Shown: positions 33,204-43,912, counted from the stretch's first letter. The stretch: 64,000 nt of DNA from Panagrolaimus kolymaensis (GCA_028622995.1 JAJQJQ010000060.1:620001-684000); one strand, 5' to 3'. Numbers and translations are program-made. Notes: a model not told the origin generated them from the letters alone.

Positions 33204-34016
33204 ATGGCTGCCATTAACTCCCGATATACCTTCGCCTCTCCTCTTCGCCAATCCTTTTCCCTTCCATTCGATGTTTTGATTCCTTCGCTCATTAATTGCG
33301 CTTCGCCTGAATTATTACAAAAACTCCAAAAAACATGCAAATATTTTTTATGGAAAACTAATGTCATAATTGTTGATGTTCGAGCTCACTCGTATAAATC
33401 TCAACTTGCTTTCATTACAGCCAAATCATCTTATCAAAAGTTGGGTGAGCCTTTCAAATGTTGGTATATTAATTCGTTACAAATTCATGATCATGATTTC
33501 ATACAAATAACAAAATATTTAAAAAATATTTATCGATGTAATTTGAGGCGCTTATCAATCTGGTATGTAATTATAAAGTTTAATGAAATCAATTTATTAT
33601 TAAATGGTGGAAAGATTGAAGACTTAAGTTTATACCATGTAAATATGCGACATGAAGATGAAACTCCCGTAAATATTATTTCAATTTTGGAAAAATGCCC
33701 TCAACTTCGAATGATGTGCTATTGCAATAAATGTGAAAAATTTTCTTCAAAAACATTTATCCGCCTTAATCAAATTCAATTCAAAAATAAGTTGGAAAAG
33801 ATTGCGTTATATTTTCCAAAAATTGAAGGAGGCAAACTCGATCCGAGTATTGTTTGTGAATATTTTAAAAGGGTTTTATCTTCTGATGCGAAGAATATTA
33901 AACTTTTTTTCTTAAGTGGATTTTCTCAGAAAGAATTTAATAATTTTAAGTCAGCTGTAAAGAGAATTATTGGAAAGAGTTTTGCAAATCTTGCTATCAA
34001 TTACTATGAACTATAA
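33204..34016 (+). CDS. F-box-like family protein, copy 3, intronless
   Basis: A single exon encodes 270 residues from a clear ATG. SLPFDVLIPSLINCASPELL and KLQKTCKYFLWKTNVIIVDV give the clearest F-box-like motif of the three copies. IYRCNLRRLSIWY, LLNGGKIEDLSLYHV and IISILEKCPQLRMM align with the leucine-rich part of copies 1 and 2. Both introns present in those copies are missing here, and the reading frame runs straight across the two junctions. The gene therefore may be a retrocopy or may have lost its introns. No stops, so it may be functional. Confidence 0.75.
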   Translation: MAAINSRYTFASPLRQSFSLPFDVLIPSLINCASPELLQKLQKTCKYFLWKTNVIIVDVRAHSYKSQLAFITAKSSYQKLGEPFKCWYINSLQIHDHDFIQITKYLKNIYRCNLRRLSIWYVIIKFNEINLLLNGGKIEDLSLYHVNMRHEDETPVNIISILEKCPQLRMMCYCNKCEKFSSKTFIRLNQIQFKNKLEKIALYFPKIEGGKLDPSIVCEYFKRVLSSDAKNIKLFFLSGFSQKEFNNFKSAVKRIIGKSFANLAINYYEL

Positions 34017-34364
34017 TTTTTTTGATTTTTTTTATACCTATGTGACGACCACCTTTTCCGACGTCAATATTACTTATCATATATATAAAAACCATTATAT
34101 CAATTTTGATGAATTTAATTTCTTTTGTTTTTGAGTTAGAAATAAACTTTTATATTTGAACATAACTTTGAAACAATGGTTTGCATTCCACCCAGAGATT
34201 TTGAAATTTTCATACTATTTTCTTTTAATGATGTTCCAAAATCATTGAATTCGTTTTTTCAATCGAAAAAATTTCCCTCTTTGAAAAATTGCCTCATTTT
34301 TTTATTTCCAAAATTTTAATTTTCCTCAAAAAATGCTTGTTGAAGTTTTTTTAATAATTGTGAT

Positions 34365-34641
34365 CAGCGATGGCAGTCAACTGACAAATCTGTCGGTTGC
34401 AATAGACAAGTTGTAGATTGCAACTGACAAAAAAAACTTTTAGAACGAAAGTTTCACTTAGTTTTCCATTTTCGAAATCTTTCGAAATTTTAACAAAACC
34501 TTTCAAAAAATTAGACAATTTCGTAAGATTTCGAAAATTGAAAACTAAGTGAAACTTTCGTTCTAAAAGTTTTTTTTGTCAGTTGCAATCTACAACTTGT
34601 CTATTGCAACCGACAGATTTGTCAGTTGACTGCCATCGCTG
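34365..34641. mobile_element. Foldback MITE with 8-bp TSD, hAT-like
   Basis: The 277-bp unit has terminal inverted repeats of about 125 bp that differ by only a few bases and begin CAGCGATGGCAGTCAACTGA. It is flanked on both sides by the 8-bp direct repeat ATTGTGAT (34357-34364 and 34642-34649). An 8-bp TSD with CAG at the tip is typical of hAT elements. There is no coding capacity. The almost complete fold-back would give a long RNA hairpin if transcribed. Confidence 0.88.
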
Positions 34642-35021
34642 ATTGTGATACAAGAAAATTTTATAAAAATTTTATTTATTTTTCATCTGGTTTTATTATT
34701 TTTTTCGTTCCTTTTTACTTGGGATTTCATTTGAAAACAATGATATCCGCCACGGAAATTTTCCAAAGAACCCATTGATGCCATTTTGTAATATTTCTAA
34801 GAAATTTTCAGTGGAAGAATATTTAATAGTGAAAAATGATCTTGACTTAATTAATGAAATAAATTTTTTTTTCTCAAATATTTCTCTTTAAAAAAGCTAA
34901 TATCCCGTTTTTTTTTAAATTACAAGCATGCGAATTTCTTATAGCCCGCTATAAGGATGAAAATTACCAGACAATTATGAAAAATGTTTTAAAACATTAA
35001 AAATCAGAGGATAGAAAAATA

Positions 35022-35300
35022 AGCTAATGTGAAAAGTAAAAAAGATCGATCGATAAAAAAGGGCGGTTAAAAACAGAAATGAAAAAACAACAAATAATGG
35101 TTGTAACTAAAAAAACCATTGCTATCAATGAAAAAAATTAAAGAGCTGAAATCATTCACAAGAACTAATAAACAACAAATTTCATGAAAATATTTATACA
35201 AAAGTAAAATCAAAGACTAAATGTACATAATATGAAATGGCATAAAAATAAACAACAAGACAAAAGACAATATCACAATGACAAAAAAAAAATACAGAAA
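35022..35300. repeat. Segmental duplication, copy B (partner at 17871-18150)
   Basis: Shares ordered blocks with 17871-18150, including GATCG, CAACAAGACAAAAGACAAT and TACAGAAATTAGC at the stop codon of the neighbouring fascin-like copy. Confidence 0.7.
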
Positions 35301-35997
35301 TTAGCAGAGGAAATAATAAAATTTTTCGGTTTCACCATTGCTCGTAGCATTACAGTAAAGAAAACCTCCTTTGTTTGAAGCATATTTACCATTATTTCCT
35401 TTCAATGAAAAACAATTTCCATCATGATGAATAATTTCGAAGCGTTCCCATTCCATCGGAATATCACGATTGCAGAGCATTGTACCTTTTCCATTTTCAC
35501 AAGAAACATATTTTCCATCTGATTTTAAAGCAACTTTTGAAGCATCAAACTGTTCAATAACAAAGATTTCATGAGAATTTGAAGTATTTTTAGAATTTGA
35601 TGAAACAGTATGAAGTTGTTCTTTGCTGCTGACAATATTTCCTTTTTTTGAATGAATGTAAAACGGTTTCTGGTAAAATTGACTTTGTTCTAATGATTGA
35701 ATCTAAAAATTTGGATTAATATTATGCTTTATGAACTATAAAAGAATCCATACCTATTTTGTTTTTTCAACAACAGTAATTTTCAATTCAGCGATCTTTT
35801 TATCAGCTTCACGCAGTTTTTGTTGCATTTCGAGATCCTAAAAAACGGATGAAATCAAATTTAAGTACAAAAAGAAATGATACTAACCTTATCCTTTAAA
35901 TCTTGTCGAAGTTTAGCTAATTTTTCTTCCATGCTTTCGTTGAAATCTTCCTTCAATTCTTCCGTATCACGAGCTTTTTGTTTCATTTCATTAACAT
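35301..35997 (-). pseudogene. Coiled-coil plus fascin-like family, copy 4, nonsense at exon end
   Basis: Exons 35888-35997, 35754-35837 and 35301-35702 follow the exon plan of copy 2. The first two encode coiled coil (MKQKARDTEELKEDF, MEEKLAKLRQDL, MQQKLREADKKIAEL), the last a fascin-like trefoil (FVIEQFDASKVALKSDGKYV, ERFEIIHHDGNCFSLKGNNG). The last codon of the middle exon is TAG where copy 2 has AAG, exactly at the splice junction, so the joined message would stop before the trefoil. The trefoil frame itself is open for 133 residues. Reading upstream continues in frame to about 36060 (KIENLELRNRV), so the first exon limit is uncertain. Likely a recently inactivated copy. Confidence 0.65.
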
Positions 35998-36189
35998 CTA
36001 CACGATTTCTCAGTTCAAGATTTTCGATTTTTTGAATAAATTTAAAAAAAAAATAAAAGTGCGACGGCATCAGCATTCTCAACTTTATTCTTATTTTTAT
36101 TTTTCTCACAAACCTTTCTTTTATTTTGAAGCAGCGAATACATTTTTTTCTTTCTTCACAACCTTTGTTGTTTCTATTTTATGCTGACG

Positions 36190-37109
36190 ATAACTTTATT
36201 GGAAGATCATGATATGCTTTAGCTACATTGCTAGCTTCTTTTGTACTTTTAGGCTCCATTAATACAATAAAAAACCATTCATTGCAATGCTATCATTACC
36301 AAAAGTGAAGAATCAAGCAATTTTATCATCGAAACCATGGCTCATTCTCAAAACCTAGCGTTAGCTTCATCATGGAAACTACACTCCAAAACAAGCAAAG
36401 CAAACCATTATAAAAGCAGACCTCATTATTCATTCGAAGACAGCCGCCAGCCAGCATTCTCACTGGACGAGCATGAATGGTTATCACGAAACCATCTCTA
36501 ATTATTTGTTTCATAAGCTCCATATTTTCGACAAATGATGAACATCCATGCGAACCTCGATATTACAAACCTGCTGAACGAATCTTATCCAAATCATTTA
36601 GCATCGCTTTGAAATTTGACGATTATTAATTATTTGTTTGAAAGCTTTTTATTTTGCATTTGTTTTTCTGCGTTTTAATAAAAAAAAAATTTTTGGTGTG
36701 TAATTAGACGAAGTTAGGTTGCGTTTGTAGAAAGTAACCTTTCTTCCCTTTTATTAACAAAACAAGGTTTTTTATATTTTTTGGACTGCATTTAGCATTA
36801 TTAGGCCTTTTCAAACATATTTCAAACAATTTTGGACATTAAAAACTTAAAAATTGATCAAAACATGTTAATTTCAGCTAAAAAGCATACGATAACATTA
36901 AAAATTACCCGTTAGCTTCATTGGAAAAACTCTTAGAACGAAATAGAACGCGCGCTTTTTCTAGAATGATCTACGATCGAAAAACTGGTGGTGTCTTCAG
37001 TTTTGTTTTTCTTTGGCGGCTAAATCGCTGATTGCCACGATAAAAAGTGTTTAGTGTAGTTGCGTTTACTCATTTTACAAAAATATGTGAAAATCCATTT
37101 TTTTTAAAG
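36190..37109. other. No recognisable gene; GC-richer patch at 36320-36600
   Basis: The patch at 36320-36600 is open for 50-65 codons in several frames but I find no family match or splice pair. It may be remnant coding DNA. The rest is AT-rich. Confidence 0.4.
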
Positions 37110-37302
37110 TTTATTTTCCGCCGCTGCTTTAAAAGGATCTCTCGGTATCAAAGACAACAAAGTCAGAGAATCATTAGCTGGATCTGTTGTATCAATTATA
37201 ACAGCAACTTTGAATGTTTTTAATTTATGCAAGAGAAGAAGAGCATTTAGTAATTTTTTCATTGCTTTTGATTTATGTTTGTTTGTATTTCTAATTTTTT
37301 AA
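37110..37302 (+). other. Exon-like fragment of unknown origin
   Basis: After an acceptor-like TTTTTTTTAAAG the frame reads LFSAAALKGSLGIKDNKV, RESLAGSVVSIITATLNVFN and LCKRRRAFSNFF, then a hydrophobic tail and TAA. Codon use looks coding for the first ~45 residues and not afterwards. No neighbouring exon was found; it may be a gene relic. Confidence 0.35.
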
Positions 37303-38315
37303 AAACTCATTTTATCGAACGAATTATAAAAATTTTATTGGAAAAAATAATAACTTTAACAAGTTTTCCTTAATCCAAAAGAGGTGAATTATATTCTTTC
37401 CATCCATATTCAAAAGTCGTTTAATAAAAGTTTAATGAAATTTTCTAAAAAGCATTTTTTATATATTTTTCAAAGCCTAAAACAGATAATTTGTTTAATG
37501 GGAGAGCAACTTTAATATTTTTATTTTGGTTTATTGGATTACGTCGTCTCCTTTTTTTATTAGTTTATAACGTTTTGTGCCTTTTTTCCATTAAAAAATA
37601 AGTAGTTATTTTTTCTTCTTAATTTGTTTTTGACATTTCTAATTTATTTTTCATATCAAATTTGACAAAGTTGAGTGAAGTTTATTGTGAATTTTTTTAA
37701 ATACGAACTTGCATAACCCAATTAATTAGTGTTTTTTTTTTGCTTTTAAAATAAAATTTATTTTAGTCACCGAAATTCATAAAAGTTAATTTTGAGCATT
37801 CAGATATGTTTACATATGTAAAGTTTGATGAGCATAATATTTTTATCCTTTTTTCAACCTTCAAAACTTTGAATTTTTTTTTGATTTAGTTTATTTTAAC
37901 AAAGAAAATTGAAGGATGTGCAATTAAGAAATATTGCATTATGATTTCCATTTTTTTGGTTATATTTAATTTTAAAATTTGCTTATAAATTATTAGTTTT
38001 TTTTAACTCTCCAAAATCAACGGGATATTGCAATTTCCTGAAAACCACCCTTTTCTGTTTGTTTTTTTGTACTCATTTTTTAACTTCTTTTTTTTTTCTT
38101 GACAACTTTGTCCTTTCCATAATTACACGGAAGTTTCATAACCTTTTGCTACCTGCTGCTAATATTGGCACTTCTATAGATGTGGCCCCCCGCTTTTTTA
38201 TTTTATTTTTTTATTCTTTTTTCTCTTAATTTTTTACCACTAAAAATCTGCATATACTCAATTTAGTCAGTTTCTTTCCAATGTCATTTTTCATATTTCT
38301 TTTCTCATTAAAAAG

Positions 38316-38410
38316 AACATGGAAATGGATACTTTGGAAGAATTGGAGGACCTGATGTCATGTTTAATCTTTGGAACCAAATTCGTGAACATTATTCCGC
38401 TTTTCTCTAA
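38316..38410 (+). other. Exon-like fragment inside the TIR element
   Basis: After an AG acceptor-like site the frame reads HGNGYFGRIGGPDVMFNLWN, QIREHYSAFL and stop. The residue mix looks like a real protein C-terminus, unlike the AT-driven frames around it. The source gene is not recognised. It could be a captured host exon. Confidence 0.4.
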
Positions 38411-38555
38411 TATTTTATTATTATTTTTACTAAATACAAATAAATTTCTTTGAATCTTTCAATCCAAGTATCTCAGTCGAATTGTAAAGGAGAGTGCCAA
38501 AATAGTTTCAAGAGCTCAATTTAAAGTCTTTGAATTTGTTTGCATTAGAATTCAA

Positions 38556-38625
38556 GCTTCTATGGTCGAGTGGTTAGTACATTAGACTATCAAAAGAACA
38601 AAAAGTTCGAATCCTCCATTGGTCG
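38556..38625 (+). repeat. tRNA-like (Ser/Leu-type) sequence with Pol III A and B boxes
   Basis: TGGTCGAGTGG at 38563-38573 matches the A-box consensus and AGTTCGAATCC at 38604-38614 matches the B box, spaced 30 nt apart. GAGTGGTTAG...ATTAGACT is typical of tRNA-Ser/Leu-type D-arm and anticodon regions. The D stem and acceptor stem do not pair properly, so it is a tRNA-derived relic or SINE head rather than a working tRNA. Confidence 0.65.
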
Positions 38626-38871
38626 AAAAAAGAATAAAAAAATAAAATAAAAAAGCGGGGGGCCACATCTATAGAAGTACCCTAATATTTTATGAATTCT
38701 ATGAAATTATTAAGTCTACAATAAATTTTGTAAATGTGAAATTAAAAAAGTTTACAATATTTTTTTAGCAGCCGTCGTTGTTTTTGTAATTATGGAGCAA
38801 AAAAAAGGAACTTTTTTGTGTCACACTTGTTAAAATAATTTGTTTGTATTCTGTGTCTTAATGATAGGCTG

Positions 38872-39349
38872 CTTACAATGTCGGTGAATGAACTGAAGTC
38901 AAAATCTTCCGTTTCAATCCGGATCTTTCCGGATCGTTCCGGACGGGGCATATAGCTATTTTTTAATTGAGTATAGAGGGAGAAAAAAGGACAGATCGAT
39001 GCGTAATTTTTTCCTCTACAAATAATATTCAAACTTTCTTTTATGAAAAATAAAAAAATAGAGGAAGTTAGTCAAAAAACTTATAAAATATAAGTTAGTA
39101 CTTTGCAACATGCGAACTTCCTTTGTCAAAAAATTAATAATTATCGATAATAACTTCCTCTATTTTTTTATTTTTCATAAAAGAAAGTTTGAATATTATT
39201 TGTAGAGGAAAAAATTACGCATCGATCTGTCCTTTTTTCTCCCTCTATACTCAATTAAAAAATAGCTATATGCCCCGTCCGGAACGATCCGGAAAGATCC
39301 GGATTGAAACGGAAGATTTTGACTTCAGTTCATTCACCGACATTGTAAG
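38872..39349. repeat. Perfect inverted repeat: two 199-bp arms around an 80-bp spacer
   Basis: 38872-39070 and 39151-39349 are exact reverse complements by eye over 199 bp, from CTTACAATGTCGGTG at the outer edge to GAGGAAGTTA at the inner edge. Each arm encodes the same frame (MNIICRGKNYASICPFFSLY to FSSFTDI) pointing outward and ends in a GTAAG donor-like site. The arm also holds four CCGGA motifs in a row. No target duplication is visible at the outer edges (CTG on the left, TAT on the right). Confidence 0.85.
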
Positions 39350-41004
39350 TATATCCATTAAAATACATCAAGTTCAAAGAAAAAAGTTTGTTAAAAAATA
39401 AAGGCTGTAGTAGTAGGGGTATCAGTTTTTATTTAATTAAATTACATTCATAATTGCTTCTTTTTAATTTGGACTTTAATAAAAAGTTTAACAAGAAAAT
39501 CTTTGACTTTTCTTAAAATATTAAAACATTGTCATTATATCCCTTTTTTTTTGTCGTCGTCGAGAAGTTTAAGTGCTCCATTTAAATAAACGGCTTTTGG
39601 AATAGAATAAAAAAGAGTAAAATTCATTTATCTTGTTTTTAAAATATATTTTTTGCAGTGTCGAAAAGAAAATTTGCTCTTTTTGATTTTTATTTTTATT
39701 TAATTTGTGAGTCAATTTAGTAGCTTTTATAATATAATAAAAAAGTAGTTTGGGAAATCTCATTTGCTTGCATCTGATTTTTCTTAGAAATATAAAGTAA
39801 AAATATCGTAATTTCTTTATAGCAAATTTGGACGAATTTCTTCCAATTTTCTTTATGACAAATTTGCTTTATAGAAAATATTTGTTTGTTAAAATTTAAT
39901 TTTTGAAAATATTTGTTTTTTACGATGCATTTATTTATTTACTTAAAAAAGGCTTTCTGACGTAATTTTATGAAAATTAGTTTTTCACGCTTTAAATGAA
40001 TTTCAAAAAAAGAATTACTGTTACTAAATTAAAAATTGCTATTTTCGTTTTTAATTTTAAAATGCTTATTTGCAAAATGTGTTTTATTTATTTCCTAAAA
40101 AAAGAGAAAATGAAACTTGTTTTTGCAACAACAAAAAAATGCAAAGAGTTTACCTTCCAATTATTTTTCAAAATAAGTATTAGAATTAAAATTCAAGAGA
40201 ATTATGATTTCTGTTTATATCATGATACTACACATACGCTGCTTAATTTTTTTGTCCACCTTTTTGGATTAAGTATGATAAAATGCTTGCTTTATAGTTA
40301 AATGAAACAACAAAAGTAAATTATAAATAATAAATAACGTTTCAATTATTATTAAAGCAGGTGTAAATTGCGTGGGTTTTTTTTTGTGTAAACATTTCTT
40401 TCAACTAAACAATTTTTTTTCTGGGGTTTTTAAATTACGAACTAAACTCTTTAAAATTAATAATTTCCTTGAAGTTGTTAAAGATTTATAATTTTGAGAG
40501 ATTTTTGTGTGTTTTTTATTTGCCAAAATAAAAGTCAATAAGCCTAGAAGGGATTTTCTTTAATTTTTATCGTCCCAAATAAGTAAGTAAGTAACAAATT
40601 CATTTTAAAGTGGCTGAATTTCCTTTCTTTTTAAAAAATAAAAATAAAAGTAGCAATTTTTTGTTTAAAATTTTTTTTGTGTCAACGGCCATTAATTTCC
40701 TCGTTTATTAAAAGTGCTTTTCCACATTCATTATTTCTCTTTTAAGAAATGCCCAAAAGTGGCCATTATTTTTACTTGATTTTTTTTAACATTTGGACTT
40801 AACGACTTGAAAAAAAAATATTATTAAAGTAATTCGAATTTTATGCTTTTACCCATTCATTAATTTTTTCAAATTCGAAGAAAACCCCAGAATTTTTTAT
40901 TCGACGCAACCTTTTTATTTGTTTCGTTCGTGTCTTTCCTATATTTTATTGTTAAAATTTCGTTTTAACAGATTTATTTTTAAAAGTAAATTTTTTTTAG
41001 AAAA
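39350..41004. other. Intergenic, AT-rich, no recognised gene
   Basis: No spliced or family-like reading frame on either strand. It precedes the chemoreceptor gene and should contain its promoter. Confidence 0.5.
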
Positions 41005-43912
41005 ATGTCTTTAAGAAAATTAGATGATGGTGATATGGCTAAAAATAATATTTACGTAGCCATAGTCGTTTTGCTTGAAGATGCGGTGTTGGTGGTTGCT
41101 TTATTTGTCACTTTAGTGTCTTTGATTATAATAATAAAAGGAAAAAAATTCCATCCGAATTTAAGGATATTATTCATTAATCAATTTTTTGGTAATATTT
41201 GCTTTATTTTAGTGAGGTTAGTTTTTTTTTCTTTTTGTCTGGAAATCGAAAGGTTTTGGATAATAAATTTTTCCGCTCGCTTTTGAACATTTTTTGGGTT
41301 TCTTGGATTAAGGAAATTTTTTAAATTTATAAATTTCGGGTTTGTTGCAAATTTTTTAAATTTGATTTATGATATATAAAAAAAATCAATGGACAGTGGA
41401 TACAAATAGATAAATAAAAAGTTTACTTAAAATTTTTATCAATTCGATGGCCTAATTCATATGTATCTCCAATATATTGATGCATGAAAGGTTGAGACCA
41501 TCCACCAAATGAACTCCATCCTTTTGTTAAATCAGGGGTATTATTGTATTTTGCCCACCAAAGAGGATATTTTTTTGAAGGTTCATTCCATGAATTTCCA
41601 ACAATTGATGACCAATTGTTAGAATTTGAATAAATTCCTATTTGAAATCCTAATTTTTCTGTTGCGGTATTTGCCATATCCAAAATAAATTGGCGATTTA
41701 TTGATTGGGTTTGTTGGAACCATGATTGAGTTGTTTCAATATCCAACCATAATCTTCCAATATTAGCGATGGCAATATTTTGAGATTTAAGGGCATTATA
41801 AGTATCTATAATTTGAGTGGAAGCTGGTGAAGCAGTAGTAGGTGAAACACATGGAAATATATATGCATCAATATCAGTAAAACCAGCTAAAATTTAAAAA
41901 CAAGTAAACAAACTTTTTTAGTCCAAAAAATAAAAAACTAAGAAAAAAATTAACAAACCCGCTTTTGCATTAACAATATTTTTAATTCCTTTTTCATCAA
42001 TTTTTCCATTACTTTGATAAATTCGAGCAATAAAAAATGAATTTCCATTGTTCTTTAATTTTTCAAATTGTGAAACACTTAAAGATTCAATAGTATCAAA
42101 ACCGATAGCCATAATAATGTTTTCTAACTTTCTAACTGGAATTATAAAAAAATATGGGATAAAATATTTAATAAATGAACGATGATTTTGTAAATATTTT
42201 TTTAGATAATGAAAAACGCACGGAGAAAAAAATATGATGTGCAAATTTTTTGTTTTTGTCATTAAAGAAAAACAACGCCAAAAAACTTTACGCACCTTTT
42301 TTTATCTTTATTTTCTCTCCTTCTTTTGATAAATATCGATGACGATGATAGAAGTAAAAAAGGTGCACTTTTTTTTATCTTCATGAATCAGTGTGAAGAA
42401 AAATAAATAATAAATATTGGAACTTGAAAGAAATTTTTATTTTAGTTGAATGGAAATGAGTAAAAAAAATTCAAAATAACAAACTCGAATAAACTTATGA
42501 ATAATAAAAACTTTGAAAAAATATAAGCTTTTGAAATCATACTTACACAATTAAAAAATGGTTTTTGAGTTGCAACACGAAAGTTTTTGTAAGTTTAAAA
42601 TGAGTTTTAATAATTGGTCAAAGCGAATCTTTTATTATCATATTTTTTGTGGGACAATATTAATCATAGGCAATGAATGCTCTTATGACTCTCTATCTAA
42701 AAATTTCTGTTCCATTGCCAACCCAAACTCAAATAGCTTTTTTTCTCTCGAAAAAATTATCTTTTTTATTATGGCTATCTAAAATTCAGATTGACAGTTT
42801 TAATAAATACGTTTAATCGAAATAAATTATTATCCAATGAAATTTCAAACATTTTGGAAAGCATTCGAGCTGGATTACTTGAATTTTTTACAGTTAATTT
42901 AATTATGATTTTACTCGAGAGATCTCAAAGTACAATAAAAGCAGCAGAATATGAAAATTATTTTGCGATTAAACAATCCATTATTTTAATAGTTTCACCT
43001 GTAAGTTTTTTTGATATTAAATTATTTTAAAAAAATTCAAACTCTGGCGCGTTTTCCTTGGAATAGTTTTTACACGTTAGTTAATTATATTTTTTTTTGT
43101 TTTCAGTGGATAATTACAATAATAATTATTCTTGTTACTCAATTTAGAGTAGTTAATATTTTGGTATTAATCACAGTTATATTTGGACTTGATTTTGTTG
43201 CACTTTTTGTAAGTTATTTGTTATTCATCGGCTTTAGAGGCCTATTTCGAATCCAAATTTTCTAAGTTTCAAATTTACAAAATTCCCCATACTTTTTTTT
43301 TGTTTTTTGCATGTAAATTTCCAAATTCTGTAACTCAATCGATATCTTTTTTGAACCATTTTTTAAATTTTTTTATTAATTTTTCTTTCTTTTTTCAGAG
43401 TTTTGTATTTTTATTTAATTTTAATAAACGCAAATTACACGAATATACTTTGGATACAACTTTATCAAAACGATTTCAAATACAAGAAAATATTTTAACC
43501 ATGCGTTTTCTCGCAATTTTATGTTTCACATATTCTATATATCTTTTAATTTCGCTGGTTCCAACATTTTTTTTTGTTTCAGCAAATCATCATTCGTAAG
43601 CCACATTTAAAAATTTTTTTAAGAATTTTATATTCAAATTTTTTAATCTTTTTTAGATCCTATGACAATGATGCTATTATTTGGGCTGGAATTTTTGATA
43701 ATATTACTGCAATAAATTGTCTTATAAGTTCGTTGGTATTTTTATTGCCATATCGAAGAATTTTTAAAGGGTTAATTTTTGGCTTTAAAAATGAAAAAAG
43801 TAATAAATATTGATTTTTATTTTTCAGGAGATCATCTAAAATTTCTATGACAAATATTGGTGAAATTCAACGACAAATTTATTTTGAACAACTTCGAAAA
43901 CAATGGACTTAA
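41005..43912 (+). CDS. Seven-transmembrane chemoreceptor (Sre-like) with a nested lysozyme gene in intron 1
   Basis: Six exons (41005-41216, 42790-43000, 43107-43208, 43399-43595, 43657-43770, 43828-43912) sum to 921 bp and encode 306 residues. Several hydrophobic helices are visible, for example AVLVVALFVTLVSLIIII, FFTVNLIMILLERS and WIITIIIILVTQF. LLERSQSTIKAAEYE resembles the ER..AT.....YE motif after TM3 of the nematode Sre group, and KRFQIQENI matches the RxQxxENI motif before TM6 shared by Sra/Srb/Sre receptors. The C-terminal tail ends EQLRKQWT. Such receptors sit in ciliated sensory neurons and detect small molecules. The first intron is 1573 bp, far longer than the others, and contains a GH25 gene on the other strand. 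AATAAA overlaps the stop region. Confidence 0.85.
41423..42112 (-). CDS. GH25 lysozyme, nested in a chemoreceptor intron
   Basis: Two exons (41959-42112 and 41423-41886, 618 bp) give 205 residues from MAIGFDTIESLS. GFD near the start, FFIARIYQ, FTDIDAYIFPC, LWLDIETTQSW and YPLWWAKYN are the usual landmarks of nematode glycoside hydrolase family 25 lysozymes; the Asp and Glu of WLDIE are the expected catalytic pair. These enzymes cut the peptidoglycan of food or pathogenic bacteria after secretion. No signal peptide lies before GFD; the frame is open a little further upstream to an acceptor-like CAG near 42135, so an upstream exon may encode it, which I could not locate. The gene runs opposite to its host gene. 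Confidence 0.88.

Larger units (their letters stand above)
38167..38681. mobile_element. 515-bp TIR element with 8-bp TSD and a tRNA-like core
   Basis: The terminal inverted repeats run for about 57 bp with one mismatch, starting GG(C/T)ACTTCTATAGATGTGG and including CCCCCCGC. CTAATATT is present on both sides (38159-38166 and 38682-38689) as an 8-bp target duplication. GG tips with 8-bp TSDs are known in Merlin elements, and 8-bp TSDs also in hAT; the class is not settled. Inside lie an exon-like fragment (38316-38410) and a tRNA-like sequence (38556-38625). No transposase is present, so it is non-autonomous. Confidence 0.8.

Noticed and set aside
38556..38625. Functional tRNA gene
   Set aside because: A and B boxes are good, but the D stem and acceptor stem do not pair, and it lies inside a transposon-like unit.
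42558..42780. Plus-strand frame in intron 1 of the chemoreceptor as an extra exon
   Set aside because: Joining 41216 directly to 42790 keeps phase and gives TM2 continuity; the frame ends in a stop just before the acceptor and shows no receptor motif.
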